42,500 nt of DNA from Symbiodinium natans (taxonomy: Eukaryota; Sar; Dinophyceae; Suessiales; Symbiodiniaceae). The translations under genes and the position numbers were made by a program. The stretch is taken from assembly GCA_905221605.1 (NCBI GenBank), contig CAJNDS010002191.1, forward strand, positions 1,349,953 to 1,392,452. The letters run 5' to 3'. Below, piece by piece: positions 20,325 through 30,880 of the stretch. The notes beneath the pieces are model-generated. The model was given only the letters and a program-made list of their open reading frames with translations. It made no database searches and had not been told where the DNA came from. Within the stretch, counting starts at the first letter, position 1; each line of letters begins with the position of its first letter.

Positions 20325-20466
20325 CCCTAAGCCCTAAAACCCTAAACCCTAAACCCTAAACCCTAAACCCTAAACCCTAAACCCTAAACCCTAAACCCCA
20401 AACCCCAAACCCTAAACCCTAAACCCTAAACCCTAAACCCTAAACCCTAAACCCTAACCCTAAATC
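20325..20466 (-). repeat. Long ITS (CCCTAAA), about 19 units
   Basis: Degenerate CCCTAAAA starts pass into regular CCCTAAA with two CCCCAAA units in the middle. Confidence 0.96.
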
Positions 20467-21897
20467 CTGAGCCTAAATCATGGAAACCCTTAGGCCCGAA
20501 ACCCTGACATTCGGGGAATCTGAGGAAAAAACTTCCTCGCGCCAGAGGCTGGGGCCGTGTGTACTTCACCGATGGATGTGGGCGGTTTAGGGCTTCGGGT
20601 AGCGGGTAGCATTCCATAATCAGGGCTTAGAGTTTAAGGTCCTCGGGGGTCAAAATCATTTTTGAGTTTGCAGACTTTGGTCCAGCGAGTCACAAGTGGA
20701 ATCCCAGGTCAGGCCTGCGAAGCAGGTTAGGTGTACTGTACCGTAGGCGTTCAGCGAACCTATGACAACACGGGCGCTTGTATCTAGGTTTCTCAAAAAC
20801 GGACAGTCGTTAGGAGAACTGTCCAGGTACTGAAAACACTTAGTCCTTAGCTTGTCCAATGCTCCTGAACCTCCAAGTACCTGCGCAGGTTAGGATAAAA
20901 TATAAATAAAGCAGAATCACTGTCATACATTTTTCTGTCATGCGGTTTTGTGTTTTTGTGTTAAGTTTAGCTTGGATGTGTGTGTGTGTGTGTGTGTTCA
21001 GTGTTTTTGTTTGTTCCGGGTTGCAGGTTGTAGTGTGGTAAAACTGAGCTTATACCCTGTAACCGTGCGGCAGATCATCTCCTGGCACCCGCAGGCCCCA
21101 AAGCAACCCTAAACCCTAAACCCTAAACCCTAAACCCTAAACCCTAAGCCTGAAAACCCTAAGCTTTCACACAACACCCGAAACCCTGGTGTGGCATCAC
21201 TCTGTGTCCTTGCAGCCTCAACTACCCCCTCTTTAGCGCACGTCCGAACTCCTAAACCCGGAACCCTAAAACCTTAAACCCTGAACCCTGAACCCATGAA
21301 ACCTCAAGCCTCAGTCTCGAGATTCTGGAATATTGCAGCGTTTAGGGGTTTAGGGGTTTAGGGGTTTAGGGGCTTAGGGGTCTAGGGGCCTAGGGGTTTA
21401 GGGGTTGGGCGCAGGTCAGGGCCCCCTCCCCCGCCCCTCCCCCCAAGAATCCGCCTTGGACAGGAACAGCCCCATGAGCACCAGTCGATGGAGGCGGAGG
21501 TGGACCTTTGCAAGCGGGAGCCATGGCAGCTGGAGTTTGGGGGGGGGGGGGGGTTTGGGGTTTAGAGTTTAGGGTTTAGGGTTTAGGGCGGGGGGGGGGG
21601 GAAGAGAAGGAGCTCCAAACCTAAACCCTAAAGGCCCTAAACCCTGTTGGGGTCTTAGGGTCTAGGGTTTAGGACCAATCCCTACTCCGGTTCCAGAAAA
21701 GGGCGCCATCCAGGCTTTGGGGTTTAGGGTTTTGGGCACTTTTCCTCCAGAAGTCCGTCCGAACGGAACACGTCATCGGACAGTGCTTTCAGCGGCACAT
21801 CCTGTTGCTTGAGGCCCTGGCTTGTTCTGATGGCTTCGTGTGATGAAGTAGCAAAAGAGCACAAAAGAAGCAAGCTTGGATATAGGTAGCTGCCCTA
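20467..21897. other. ITS mosaic without supported gene
   Basis: The unique stretch 20,590-21,100 contains a minus ORF (20,656-20,859) with no recognisable domain and a (TG)n run at 20,978-20,996. ITS occur at 21,104-21,147, 21,337-21,410 (8-mer AGGGGTTT type) and 21,555-21,590, with G runs at 21,538-21,553 and 21,590-21,601. Confidence 0.55.
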
Positions 21898-22004
21898 CTT
21901 GGGATGTTCCCCCTTACACCAACACTCCTTACTAGGGATTCTAATCGGGTGTACTAGAATCCCTATTAAGCGCTGTGAGTACAAAGGGGGGGGAGGCATC
22001 CCAA
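21898..22004. mobile_element. Family A inverted-repeat element
   Basis: It begins CTTGGGATGTTCCCCCTTACA and ends GGCATCCCAA, with interior blocks TAGGGATTCTA and TAGAATCCCTA themselves inverted. The element is 107 bp. Confidence 0.75.
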
Positions 22005-22318
22005 CTTATAGGGTGTATAGTATATAGCCCTAAGTGGCATGGACCTTTATGTATTATTTGACGTTCTCTCTTGTTTTGTATTTAAAAACCTATAAACAAA
22101 CTAAATCCAAGAAACCTGAAGCACAAATTCACCAATTTCGTTCTCTTAGGGTTTAGGGTTTACGATTTATAATTTACTCTTTTTTGATGTGAACGTACAG
22201 ACGCAGTCAGATGTTGGCAACGAATACTAGCTATCACTTCTGCTCTTGCGTGGGGGATGATCCAAGCGGTCTCTCGGGTCGGGCTGCGCACCGTTGTGCG
22301 CACATTGAAGTGTCCTGT

Positions 22319-22872
22319 CAGCTGTCGTGCCCAGTTGTTGCTTGGTGTGGATCGGCAAAGATCACTGCTACTGAAAGAGGCATCTTCTCATGAAGATGCC
22401 CTAACTCTTTCAAGACATCTACATTATCATTCAACGCGTACAGACGTCGGTTCGACAACCTGTAAAACTTCGTACTCTTCTTCACAAACTGAAGTGGACG
22501 CGAGTCCTGCAGTGCCCTGAACCGTCTCGTGCAGAAAACACCCCCGCAGAAAATCACTGCCTTTACCGCAAGCATTGGAATCATACAACCGCACAATCCG
22601 CTACAGTCCACCTCCGCCACGGACGCACCCATGACCGCAGAAGCCACTGCCCCGCCGATAAGGAGCCGACCAAAAAAAAGCAACGACGGCACCCATTGCA
22701 AAAGACCTGCGAAAACGTCTCGCGTAATCAGTGACCATCATACAACAACCGGTGAACAATCTTAAGACACTATTTTTGCGGGCAACCAATAGCAACTGGT
22801 CGACCAAGTCCGACCAAGCCGATGCCTGAAGACGGCACGGCTGCGGCGCCTCGGAGCTTGTCTTCCTGACTC
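22319..22872 (-). pseudogene. Tandem copy 1 of a coding unit with NRRLYAL-type motif
   Basis: The minus frame 22,318-22,701 encodes a hydrophobic start (GGAVASAVMGASVAEVDCSG), a cysteine-rich stretch (CSGLCGCMIPML) and then PLQFVKKSTKFYRLSNRRLYAL followed by LSVAVIF. A block of the type 'PL-x-V-x(5)-[LF]-x-DNRRLYAL' is, as I recall, shared by many protist proteins of unclear function, perhaps related to ParB/sulfiredoxin-like folds; here D is replaced by S. Compared with copy 2, copy 1 has an extra base beside the A8 run at about 22,671-22,678, which breaks the hydrophobic N-terminal frame. The true start is not visible. Best read as one of two decaying duplicates, though a short secreted or membrane protein is not excluded. 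Confidence 0.45.
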
Positions 22873-22904
22873 GGGAAACTGCTGCGGCCGACGCCAAGTC
22901 TCGC

Positions 22905-23458
22905 CAGCTGTCGTGCACAATTGTTGCTTGGTGTGCGTCGGCAAAGATCACTGCTACTGAAAGAGGCTTCTTCTCATGAAGATGCCCTAACTCTTTCAAG
23001 ACATCTACATTATCATTCAACGCGTACAGACGTCGGTTCGACAATCTGTCGAACTTCGTACTCTTCTTCACAAACTGAAGTGGACGCGAGTCCTGCAGTG
23101 CCCTGAACCGTCTCGTGCAGAAAACACTCCCGCAGAAAATCACCTTGAGACACATGCCTTTACCGCAAGCATTGGAATCATGCAGCCGCACAACCCGCTA
23201 CAGTCCACCTCCGTCACGGACACTCCCATGACCGCAGAAGCCACTGCCCCGCCGAGAAGGAGCCCACAAAAAAAAGCAACGACAGCACCCATTGCAAAAG
23301 ACCCGCGAAAACTTCTCGGATAATCAGTGACCATCATACAACAATCGGTGAACAATCTTAAGACACTAACTTTGCGGACAACAAATAGCAACTCGTTGAC
23401 CAAGCCGATGCCTGAAAACGGCACGGCTCCAGCGCCTCGAAGCTTGTCTTCCTCACTG
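22905..23458 (-). pseudogene. Tandem copy 2 of the NRRLYAL-type unit
   Basis: This is a direct repeat of copy 1 with a period of 586 bp. The minus frame 23,140-23,424 gives RSFRGSFAMGAVVAFFCGLL then GGAVASAVMGVSVTEV, a credible signal peptide or transmembrane segment, and then the same CSGLCGCMIP stretch. An 11-bp insertion relative to copy 1 (near 23,144-23,154) shifts the frame before the RRFRALQDSRPLQFVKK and LSNRRLYALNDNVDVLKEL part, which stays open to about 22,900 in the frame 22,601-23,191. So each copy has a different lesion: copy 2 keeps the hydrophobic N-terminus, copy 1 keeps the junction to the motif domain. An unusual 11-bp intron is unlikely. No neighbours explain function. Confidence 0.45.
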
Positions 23459-23719
23459 TGTGTTTTTGAGATTTAAAGGAGAACAAGAGAAGAGAAGGGA
23501 GAGAGAAAGGAGAGAGGAGAGATCAACAGGAATGCAACTCTAAATGGAAGAGCAATGAAAAGAATGGAAGAGAAATGAACCGGCGAAATGCAAAAATCAG
23601 GCAAAGAGAAGATGGTGCTCGTTTTCATCTTTCCTCTGGTTCTTATTTTTCTCTTCTCTTGTTCATTTCCGTTAGAAAAAACAAAAGGAATAACAATGAA
23701 CATGTAAGCAAACCCAGCT

Positions 23720-24117
23720 GATGCTCATGATTTTTTCCTTTCTCCCTCTCTCTCTCTCCATATATGGGCGATGGAACGGGTGTCCTTGTTGGGCCGTTTC
23801 CTGCATCTTCAAGTGAGGAACCTAAGTGTTTTCTTTTGTTCGTTTGAAGACACAGAAAGCGATTAAAAGGGACGTCCATTTTGGATTGGCAGCCAACCCA
23901 GCTGATGCTCATGATTTTTTTTTCTCTCTCTCTCTCTATATATATATATGGGCGATGGAATGGGTGTCCTTTTTGATCGTTTTCTGCATCTTCAAGCGAG
24001 GAAAAGGGACACCCCACAAGAAAGCACTTAGGGTGTCCCTTTTGCTCGTTTGAAGACACAGAAAGCGATTAAAAGGGACGCCCGTTTTGGATTGGCAGCC
24101 AACCCAGCTGATGCTCA

Positions 24118-24159
<42 letters not shown>

Positions 24160-24600
24160 GGGCGATGGAACAGGTGTCCTTTAAGATCTTGTTCTGCATC
24201 TTCAAGCGAAGAAAAGGGCACCGCAAGAAAACACTTAGGGTGTCCCTTTTGCTCGTTTGAAGACACAGCAAGCGATTAAAAGGGGCGCCCATTTTGGATT
24301 GGCAGCAAACCCAGCTGATGCTCATGATTTATCTCTCTCCCCATACATGGGCGATGGAACGGGTGTCCTTTTTGGATCGTTTTCTGCATCTTCAAGCGAA
24401 GAAAAGGGACACCACAAGAAAACACTTAGTAAGGGTGCCCCTTTTGCTCGTTTCAAGACACAGAAAGCGATTAAAAGGGACGCCCATTTTGGATCGGCAG
24501 CAAACCCAGCTGATGCTCATGATTTATCTCTGTCTATATATGGGCGATGGAACGGGTGTCCTTCCTGATCGTTTTCTGCATCTTCAAGGGAGAAAGAAGG
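23720..24600. repeat. Tandem array of five 184-210-bp units (copy A)
   Basis: The marker GGGCGATGGAA occurs at 23,766, 23,950, 24,160, 24,349 and 24,542. Each unit holds GTTTTCTGCATCTTCAAG, an inverted repeat AAAAGGGACACCC/GGGTGTCCCTTTT (for example 24,002-24,043), GATTGGCAGC, CAGCTGATGCTCATGATT and then a CT run. Unit length varies mainly through the CT run. Confidence 0.93.
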
Positions 24601-24642
24601 GCACCGCCCAAGAAGGAAACGTAACATCAGATATAGGGAGGG

Positions 24643-24884
24643 AAATTGAAGAGCCCCTCTCTTTACTTAGTCATTCCCTTTCCTCTCTTCTTATCTGTTG
24701 TTTTCTTCGCTTCAAAAAGCAAAATACGGGAAAAGAGATTTCCTGAAGAGGAGGGAGGGCACCTATTGAAGAGCTCCTGTCTTTACTTAGTCATTCCCTT
24801 TCCTCTCTTATCCGTTGTTTTATTCGCTTCAAAAAAGCAAAATAAGCGAAAAGAGATTTCCTGAAGAGGAGGGAGGGCACCTAT
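24643..24884. repeat. Two tandem repeats of about 120 bp
   Basis: Each starts ATTGAAGAGC, continues TTTACTTAGTCATTCCC, CGCTTCAAAAAGC and ends GAGGAGGGAGGGCACCTAT. The same pair is in copy B at 28,460-28,700, and one inverted copy lies at 26,539-26,671. Confidence 0.9.
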
Positions 24885-25418
24885 CTGTAAAGAGCAATCG
24901 TTTAGAGGGGAACAGGAGAAGAGGAGCGAGAGAGAAGGACAGAGGAGAGATACAGGGAATCCAATTTCAATAGAACAGCAAAGAAAAGAATAGAAGAGAG
25001 ATGAATAGAGAAGAGGGAGAGACAAAACAAGGCGCAGAGAAGATGGCACTCTTCTTTATCTATCCTCCCTCCCTTATCTCTCCCTTCCCTCTTTCTTTTC
25101 CAGATAAGAACAACTAAAGAGGAATAATTATGAAAAGGAGAAGAGTAAGGAAAGGAGCAGAAGAGATAGGCCGAGAAGAGGGATATGATGAAGTACGGCA
25201 AGGTCCACGCGCAACCTCTGCTTACCCTGCCACTGTTTTATCCTGCAAGTTCCTTTCTTGTTGTTCATCAGTCAAAAAGTAACAGAAAGAGAGAAGGGAA
25301 AGGGAAGTGAGAGAGGAGAGAGAACAAGGATGCCATTTTTCTGGAAGGGTGCTGGAAAGAAGAGAAGAGACAGGAAGCAAGGAGACGGAGTGACAAAATA
25401 AAGCGCAAAGCTCTATAT

Positions 25419-25596
25419 ATATCATCTCTCCCTTGTCTCTCCCTATTCCCTTTTGATGGGACGCCCCAGAACTAAAATATTTAAATCCAGGTATTTGATT
25501 TATTAAATTCTTTAAATTATTTAAATGGTTGGGTTTCCAGAGGAACCAATGGGTTTGAATAATTAGATTATTTAGATTATTTTGGCGCCTCCTGTG
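25419..25596. other. AT-rich spacer resembling the 29.8-30.5 kb sequence
   Basis: Contains TTAAATTATTTAAATGG and similar motifs like the AT-rich field further right. It separates copy A from the 38-bp array. Confidence 0.6.
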
Positions 25597-25905
25597 AGCC
25601 AAGTCTGTGATGAAGTATGTCCCTTCTCCCCGCGGGACAAATTTGTGATGAAGTATGTCCCCTCTCCCCGTGGGCCAAATTTGTGATGAAGCATGTCCCC
25701 TCTCCCCGTAGGCCAGGTTTGTGATCCAGCCTCCCACCAGCGTGATGAAGTAGGTTCCCTCTCTTTGTGGCTGAAGTATGTCCCCTCGCCCCGTGGGCCA
25801 TGTTTGTGATCCAGCCCCCCAGCAGCGTGATGAAGTATATCCCCTCTCCCTGTGGGCCAAGTCTGTGATGAAGTATGTCCCTTCTCCCCATGATGAAGTA
25901 TATTT
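25597..25905. repeat. 38-bp tandem array with 59-bp variants
   Basis: Units carry GTGATGAAGTATGTCCC, CTCTCCCCGTGGGCCAA and TTT. Perfect 38-bp spacing is seen at 25,607, 25,645 and 25,683; later units include a GATCCAGCC...CAGC insert. On the minus strand the array is open in all three frames, so the long ORFs (up to 212 codons) repeat one peptide family in rotating frames and are not evidence of a gene. Confidence 0.92.
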
Positions 25906-26055
25906 GGAAGCTGAGAGTCGTGGTTTGGTGTGGTAGATTGTGGTAGATAGAAAGGAAAGGGCATGAGAAAGTAGCGAGAGGAGCTCTTCAATTCCCTTCC
26001 TGCTTTATTGCAACACATGCCCCTCTTGTTCTTCCTTTCTTGTGTTTTTGTCATT

Positions 26056-26535
26056 TAGAGGGGAACAGGAGAAGAGGAGCGAGAGAGAAGGAGAGGGGAG
26101 AGATAACAGGAATCCAATTTCAATGGAATGGCAAAGAAAAGAATAGAAGAGAGATGAATAGAGAAGATGGAGAGACAAAACGAGGCGCTGAGAAGATGAC
26201 ACTCTTCTTTATCTATCCTATCTCCCTTATCTCTCCCTTACCTTTTTCTTTTCGAAATAAGAACAACTAAAGAGGAAGAATTTATGAAAAGGAGAAGAGT
26301 AAGGAAAAGAGCAGAAGAGATAGGCCGAGAAGAGGGACATGATGAAGTACGGCAAGGTCCAAGCGCAAGGAGTCACCCTCTGCTTTACCTTCCACTGCTT
26401 TATCATACCTGTCTTGCGCTTTATCAGTTAAACGGAAACAGAAGGAAAGAAGGGAACGGGAAGTGAGAGAGGAGAGACAACAAGGAGGCCATTTTAATTT
26501 TCTGGAAGGGTACTGAACAGAAGAGAGACCTCTTC
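26056..26535. repeat. Partial third copy (C) of the duplicated GA-rich unit
   Basis: TAGAGGGGAACAGGAGAAGA and the following sequence match copy A from 24,902, including AATCCAATTTCAAT and GATGAAGTACGGCAAGGTCC, more diverged than A and B are from each other. Confidence 0.88.
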
Positions 26536-26538
26536 GCA

Positions 26539-26671
26539 GATAGGTGCCCTCTCTCCTCTTCAGGAAGCCCCCTTGCCCTTATTTTGCTTGCTTTCTGAAA
26601 CGACAAGGAAAACAACACATAGAAAGAGAGGAAATGGAATGAACCAATAGGCAGTGGAGCTCTTCAATTTC
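26539..26671 (-). repeat. Inverted copy of the 120-bp repeat
   Basis: It reads ATAGGTGCCCTC, CTCCTCTTCAGGAA and ends GGAGCTCTTCAAT, the reverse complement of the unit at 24,643-24,763. Confidence 0.8.
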
Positions 26672-26732
26672 TTTCCCTATCTCTTTTCTTCTTTTTTCAT
26701 TCTTCATTCAACAAGGAAAAGAAGCTTCCTGT

Positions 26733-27402
26733 TGTGTGTTTTTGAGATTTAAAGGAGAACAAGAGAAGAGAAGGGAGAGAGAAAGGAGAGAGGAGAGATC
26801 AACAGGAATGCAACTCTAAATGGAAGAGCAATGAAAAGAATAGAAGAGAAATGAGGACAGGCGAAATGCAAAAATCAGGCAAAGAGAAGATGGTGCTCGT
26901 TTTCATCTTTCCTCTGGTTCTTATTTTTTCTCTTCTCTTGTTCATTTCCGTTAGAAAAAACAAAAGGAATAACAATGAACATGTAAGCAAACCCAGCTGA
27001 TGCTCATGATTTTTTCCTTTCTCCCTCTCTCTCTCTCTCCATATATGGGCGATGGAACGGGTGTCCTTGTTGGGCCTTTTCCTGCATCTTCAAGTGAGGA
27101 ACCTAAGTGTTTTCTTTTGTTCGTTTGAAGACACAGAAAGCGATTAAAAGGGACGTCCATTTTGGATTGGCAGCCAACCCAGCTGATGCTCATGATTCTT
27201 TTTTTTTTCTGTCTCTCTCTCTCTCTCTCTGGGCGATGGAATGGGGTCCTTTTTTGATCGTTTTCTGCATCTTCAAGCGAGGAAAAGGCACACCCCACAA
27301 GAAAGCACTTAGGGTGTCCCTTTTGCTCGTTTGAAGACACAGAAAGCGATTAAAAGGGACGTCCATTTTGGATTGGCAGCCAACCCAGCTGATGCTCATG
27401 AT

Positions 27403-27457
<55 letters not shown>

Positions 27458-27644
27458 CGCTCTCTCTCTATGGGCGATGGAATGGGTGTCCTTTTTGATC
27501 GTTTTCTGCATCTTCAAGCGAGGAAAAGGGACACCCCACAAGAAAGCACTTAGGGTGTCCCTTTTGCTCGTTTGAAGACACAGAAAGCGATTAAAAGGGA
27601 CGTCCATTTTGGATTGGCAGCCAACCCAGCTGATGCTCATGATT

Positions 27645-27694
<50 letters not shown>

Positions 27695-27860
27695 GCGATG
27701 GAATGGGTGTCCTTTTTGATCGTTTTCTGCATCTTCAAGCGAGGAAAAGGGACACCCCACAAGAAAGCACTTAGGGTGTCCCTTTTGCTCGTTTGAAGAC
27801 ACAGAAAGCGATTAAAAGGGACGCCGTTTTGGATTGGCAGCCAACCCAGCTGATGCTCAT

Positions 27861-27957
<97 letters not shown>

Positions 27958-29229
27958 CCCCTCTCTCTCCCTCTATATGGGCGATGGAACAGGTGTCCTT
28001 TTAGATCGTTTTCTGCATCTTCAAGCGAAGAAAAGGGACACCACAAGAAAACACTTAGGGTGTCCCTTTTGCTCGTTTGAAGACACAGCAAGCGATTAAA
28101 AGGGGCGCCCATTTTGGATTGGCAGCAAACCCAGCTGATGCTCATGATTTATCTCTCTCCCCATATATGGGCGATGGAACGGGTGTCCTTTTTGGATCGT
28201 TTTCTGCATCTTCAAGCGAAGAAAAGGGACACCACAAGAAAACACTTAGTAAGGGTGCCCCTTTTGCTCGTTTCAAGACACAGAAAGCGATTAAAAGGGA
28301 CGCCCATTTTGGATCGGCAGCAAACCCAGCTGATGCTCATGATTTATCTCTGTCTATATATGGGCGATGGAACGGGTGTTCCTGATCGTTTTCTGCATCT
28401 TCAAGGGAGAAAGAAGGGCACCGCCCAAGAAGGAAAAGTAACATCAGATATAGGGAGGGAAATTGAAGAGCTCCTCTCTTTACTTAGTCATTCCCTTTCC
28501 TCTCTTCTTATCTGTTGTTTTCTTCGCTTCAAAAAGCAAAATACGGGAAAAGAGATTTCCTGAAGAGGAGGGAGGGCACCTATTGAAGAGCTCCTGTCTT
28601 TACTTAGTCATTCCCTTTCCTCTCTTATCCGTTGTTTTATTCGCTTCAAAAAGCAAAATAAGCGAAAAGAGATTTCCTGAAGAGGAGGGAGGGCACCTAT
28701 CTGTAAAGAGCAATCGTTTAGGGGAACAGGAGAAGAGGAGCGAGAGAGAAGGACAGAGGAGAGATACAGGGAATCCAATTTCAATAGAACAGCAAAGAAA
28801 AGAATAGAAGAGAGATGAATAGAGAAGAGGGAGAGACAAAACAAGGCGCAGAGAAGATGGCACTCTTCTTTATCTATCCTCCCTCCCTTATCTCTCCCTT
28901 CCCTCTTTCTTTTCCAGATAAGAACAACTAAAGAGGAATAATTATGAAAAGGAGAAGAGTAAGGAAAGGAGCAGAAGAGATGGGCCGAGAAGAGGGATAT
29001 GATGAAGTACGGCAAGGTCCACGCGCAACGTCTGCTTACCCTGCCACTGTTTTATCCTGCAAGTTTCTTTCTTGTTGTTCATCAGTCAAAATTAACAGAA
29101 AGAGAGAAGGGAAAGGGAAGTGAGAGAGGCGAGAGAACAAGGATGCCATTTTTCTGGAAGGGTACTAGAAAGAAGAGAAGAGACAGGAAGCAAGGAGACG
29201 GGGTGACAAAATAAAGCGCAAAGCTCTAT
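26733..29229. repeat. Segmental duplication copy B
   Basis: It matches copy A end to end but is about 535 bp longer, because its tandem array has seven units instead of five and much longer CT runs. Outside the array the two copies are nearly identical, so the duplication is recent relative to copy C. Confidence 0.92.
27000..28400. repeat. Tandem array of seven units with CT microsatellites (copy B)
   Basis: GGGCGATGG occurs at 27,047, 27,231, 27,472, 27,693, 27,979, 28,169 and 28,362. CT runs reach about 90 bp (27,863-27,953). Serine/leucine- or arginine/glutamate-rich ORFs across the CT runs are artefacts. Confidence 0.95.
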
Positions 29230-29396
29230 CATCATTGTCATCACACTCTTCATCTGCATGAGTCCTTTCATTGTACTGGCATAACTTCACTGCATCAATT
29301 GCATAAAGCTTTCCCAGCAGCATCATCATCTTCATCATCTTCATCATCTTCATCAGCTCCTTGATCTTGTTCATCCTCATCATCTTCATCATCTAG
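29229..29396. repeat. ATC/TTC trinucleotide microsatellite
   Basis: CATCATCATCTTCATC-type repeats. On the minus strand they would encode methionine/lysine runs joined to LGKLYAIDAVKLCQYNERTH, which has no recognised family; a small exon cannot be excluded. Confidence 0.85.
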
Positions 29397-29800
29397 TCAG
29401 TTGTTCGCATCGTCATCATGTGTTTATGTTTTGCTGCGGTATGCAGACCCCTGTTTCTTGCAAACAAATGGCCGCGTGCCAATATTACTTGCTTGTAACC
29501 GGGCCGCGGCCCACATACGCGACATACCCCGTTACAGGGGGTATGTATCAATGGTCGCGGTTTTGCGACAGACCTGTTTGTTGTTGTCTGCAGGTTCCAA
29601 GTCTTGCTTATCGGGGGGTAAGTGTTCGTAAGTTTAAAGGAGCAAATATAAGTATCCCTGAATTTGAAACCCCCTTAAACTCTTAAAGGCTGAGTACGCG
29701 GAGTGGTTCCAAGATCTTGCTTATCGGGGGGTAAGTGTTCGTAAATTTCACCAAAAACATGACAATCTTTCCGCGGAATATGTGTCAGTAGAGCCGTGCC
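29397..29800. repeat. Unique sequence with a 43-bp direct repeat
   Basis: GGTTCCAAG, CTTGCTTATCGGGGGGTAAG and TGTTCGTAA occur at 29,592-29,634 and again at 29,704-29,747. A hairpin ACATACCCC...GGGGTATGT lies at about 29,522-29,547. ORFs here have no recognisable domain. Confidence 0.8.
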
Positions 29801-30535
29801 ATAATTTAAATAATTCAAATATTTTAAACAATCTAATAATTTTAAAAATTTAAATCCGAAAGGGGGGGGGACCACCCCCCCTCCCCAGAATTACATAATT
29901 AAATAATTTAAATAAGACGGGGAGGTTTCGGATTTAAATTATTTAAATTGTTTAATCCTTAGGGGGCAGGGCGGGTGGCCCCCCCCCCCCTTTTCGGATT
30001 TAAATTATTGAAATTATTGAAATTATGTAAATAATTTAAATCCGATCGAAGCCTTAAATAATTGTTTAAATTATTTAAATTATTTAAATCCCGGCCGAAT
30101 TAGATAATTTAAATATTTTAAATCCGAAACCTGCCCGTCATATTCAAATTGAAATTATTTGATTCCCAGGCGATTTAAAGAATTTAGATAGTTTAAATAA
30201 TGAAAAAGGATTTAAATCCGGCGGGCGGGGGGGGGGACCACCCCCCCCCTCCCCAGAATTAAATAATTCAAAAAGTGTAAATAAGACGGGGAGGTTTCGG
30301 ATTTAAGTTATTGAATTATTTAAGTTTAAACTATTTCAATTATTTACATTATGTAAATTGTTGATATTATTTACAAATTATTCACATTATTTAATTCCCG
30401 GCCGAAGTTAAATAACTTAAGTAATTTAAATCCGAAACCTGCCCATATTTAAGTTATTTAACTATTTAAATAAATTTCGATACTTAAATTCTTTAAATAA
30501 TTTAAATTACTTAAGTCAATCTAATTAAGTAATAA
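29801..30535. repeat. AT-rich field with embedded G-run/C-run hairpins
   Basis: The background is TTTAAATTATTTAAAT-type sequence with TTTAAATCCGAAA modules. Two direct copies of a module with a G run, ACCA, a C run and CTCCCCAGAATTA lie at about 29,849-29,945 and 30,220-30,305; an inverted form is at 29,960-30,008. G runs and C runs separated by ACCA can form near-perfect hairpins. Confidence 0.88.
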
Positions 30536-30558
30536 ACAATATAAACCCAAGCAAGCAC

Positions 30559-30880
30559 GAGAGCCCGGGGGGCTGGAGACTACAGTCAGAGAGCTCGGGG
30601 GCCTGCAGACTACAGCCAGACAGCCCGGGGGCCTGGTGACTACAGCGTGGAGACTCTACAGTCAGAGAGCTCGGGGGCCTGCAGACTACAGCCAGACAGC
30701 CCGGACCCTGGTGACAACGAGAGAGCCCGGGGGCCTGGAGACTACAGTCAGAGAGCTCGGGGGCCTGCAGACTACAGCCAGACAGCCCGGACCCTGGTGA
30801 CAACGAGAGAGCCCGGGGGCCTGGAGACTACAGTCAGAGAGCTCGGGGGCCTGCAGACTACAGCCACAGCTCGGGGCCTA
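30559..30880. repeat. 86-bp tandem repeat
   Basis: Units carry GAGAGCCCGGGGGCCTGGAG, ACTACAGTCAGAGAGCTCGG and CCTGCAGACTACAGCCAGAC. An exact 86-bp step is seen between 30,721 and 30,807; earlier units are rearranged. The last unit continues into the 0.73-kb repeat. Confidence 0.9.

Larger units (their letters stand above)
23457..25418. repeat. Segmental duplication copy A (purine/pyrimidine-rich)
   Basis: It begins TGTGTGTTTTTGAGATTTAA and ends AATAAAGCGCAAAGCTCTAT, the same ends as copy B (26,733-29,229). In between it has the tandem array (five units), two 120-bp repeats at about 24,643-24,884, and GA-rich sequence. ORFs on both strands are repeat translations. Confidence 0.9.

Noticed and set aside
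25597-25905. CRISPR-like regular repeat
   Set aside because: Repeats are contiguous with no unique spacers, and the context is eukaryotic.
25222-26054. Minus-strand ORFs of 212, 160 and 104 codons
   Set aside because: Produced by the 38-bp array being open in every frame; no domain, and the same peptide recurs in different frames.
27350-28145. Long Ser/Leu-rich and Arg/Glu-rich ORFs
   Set aside because: They are CT/GA microsatellite translations on opposite strands.
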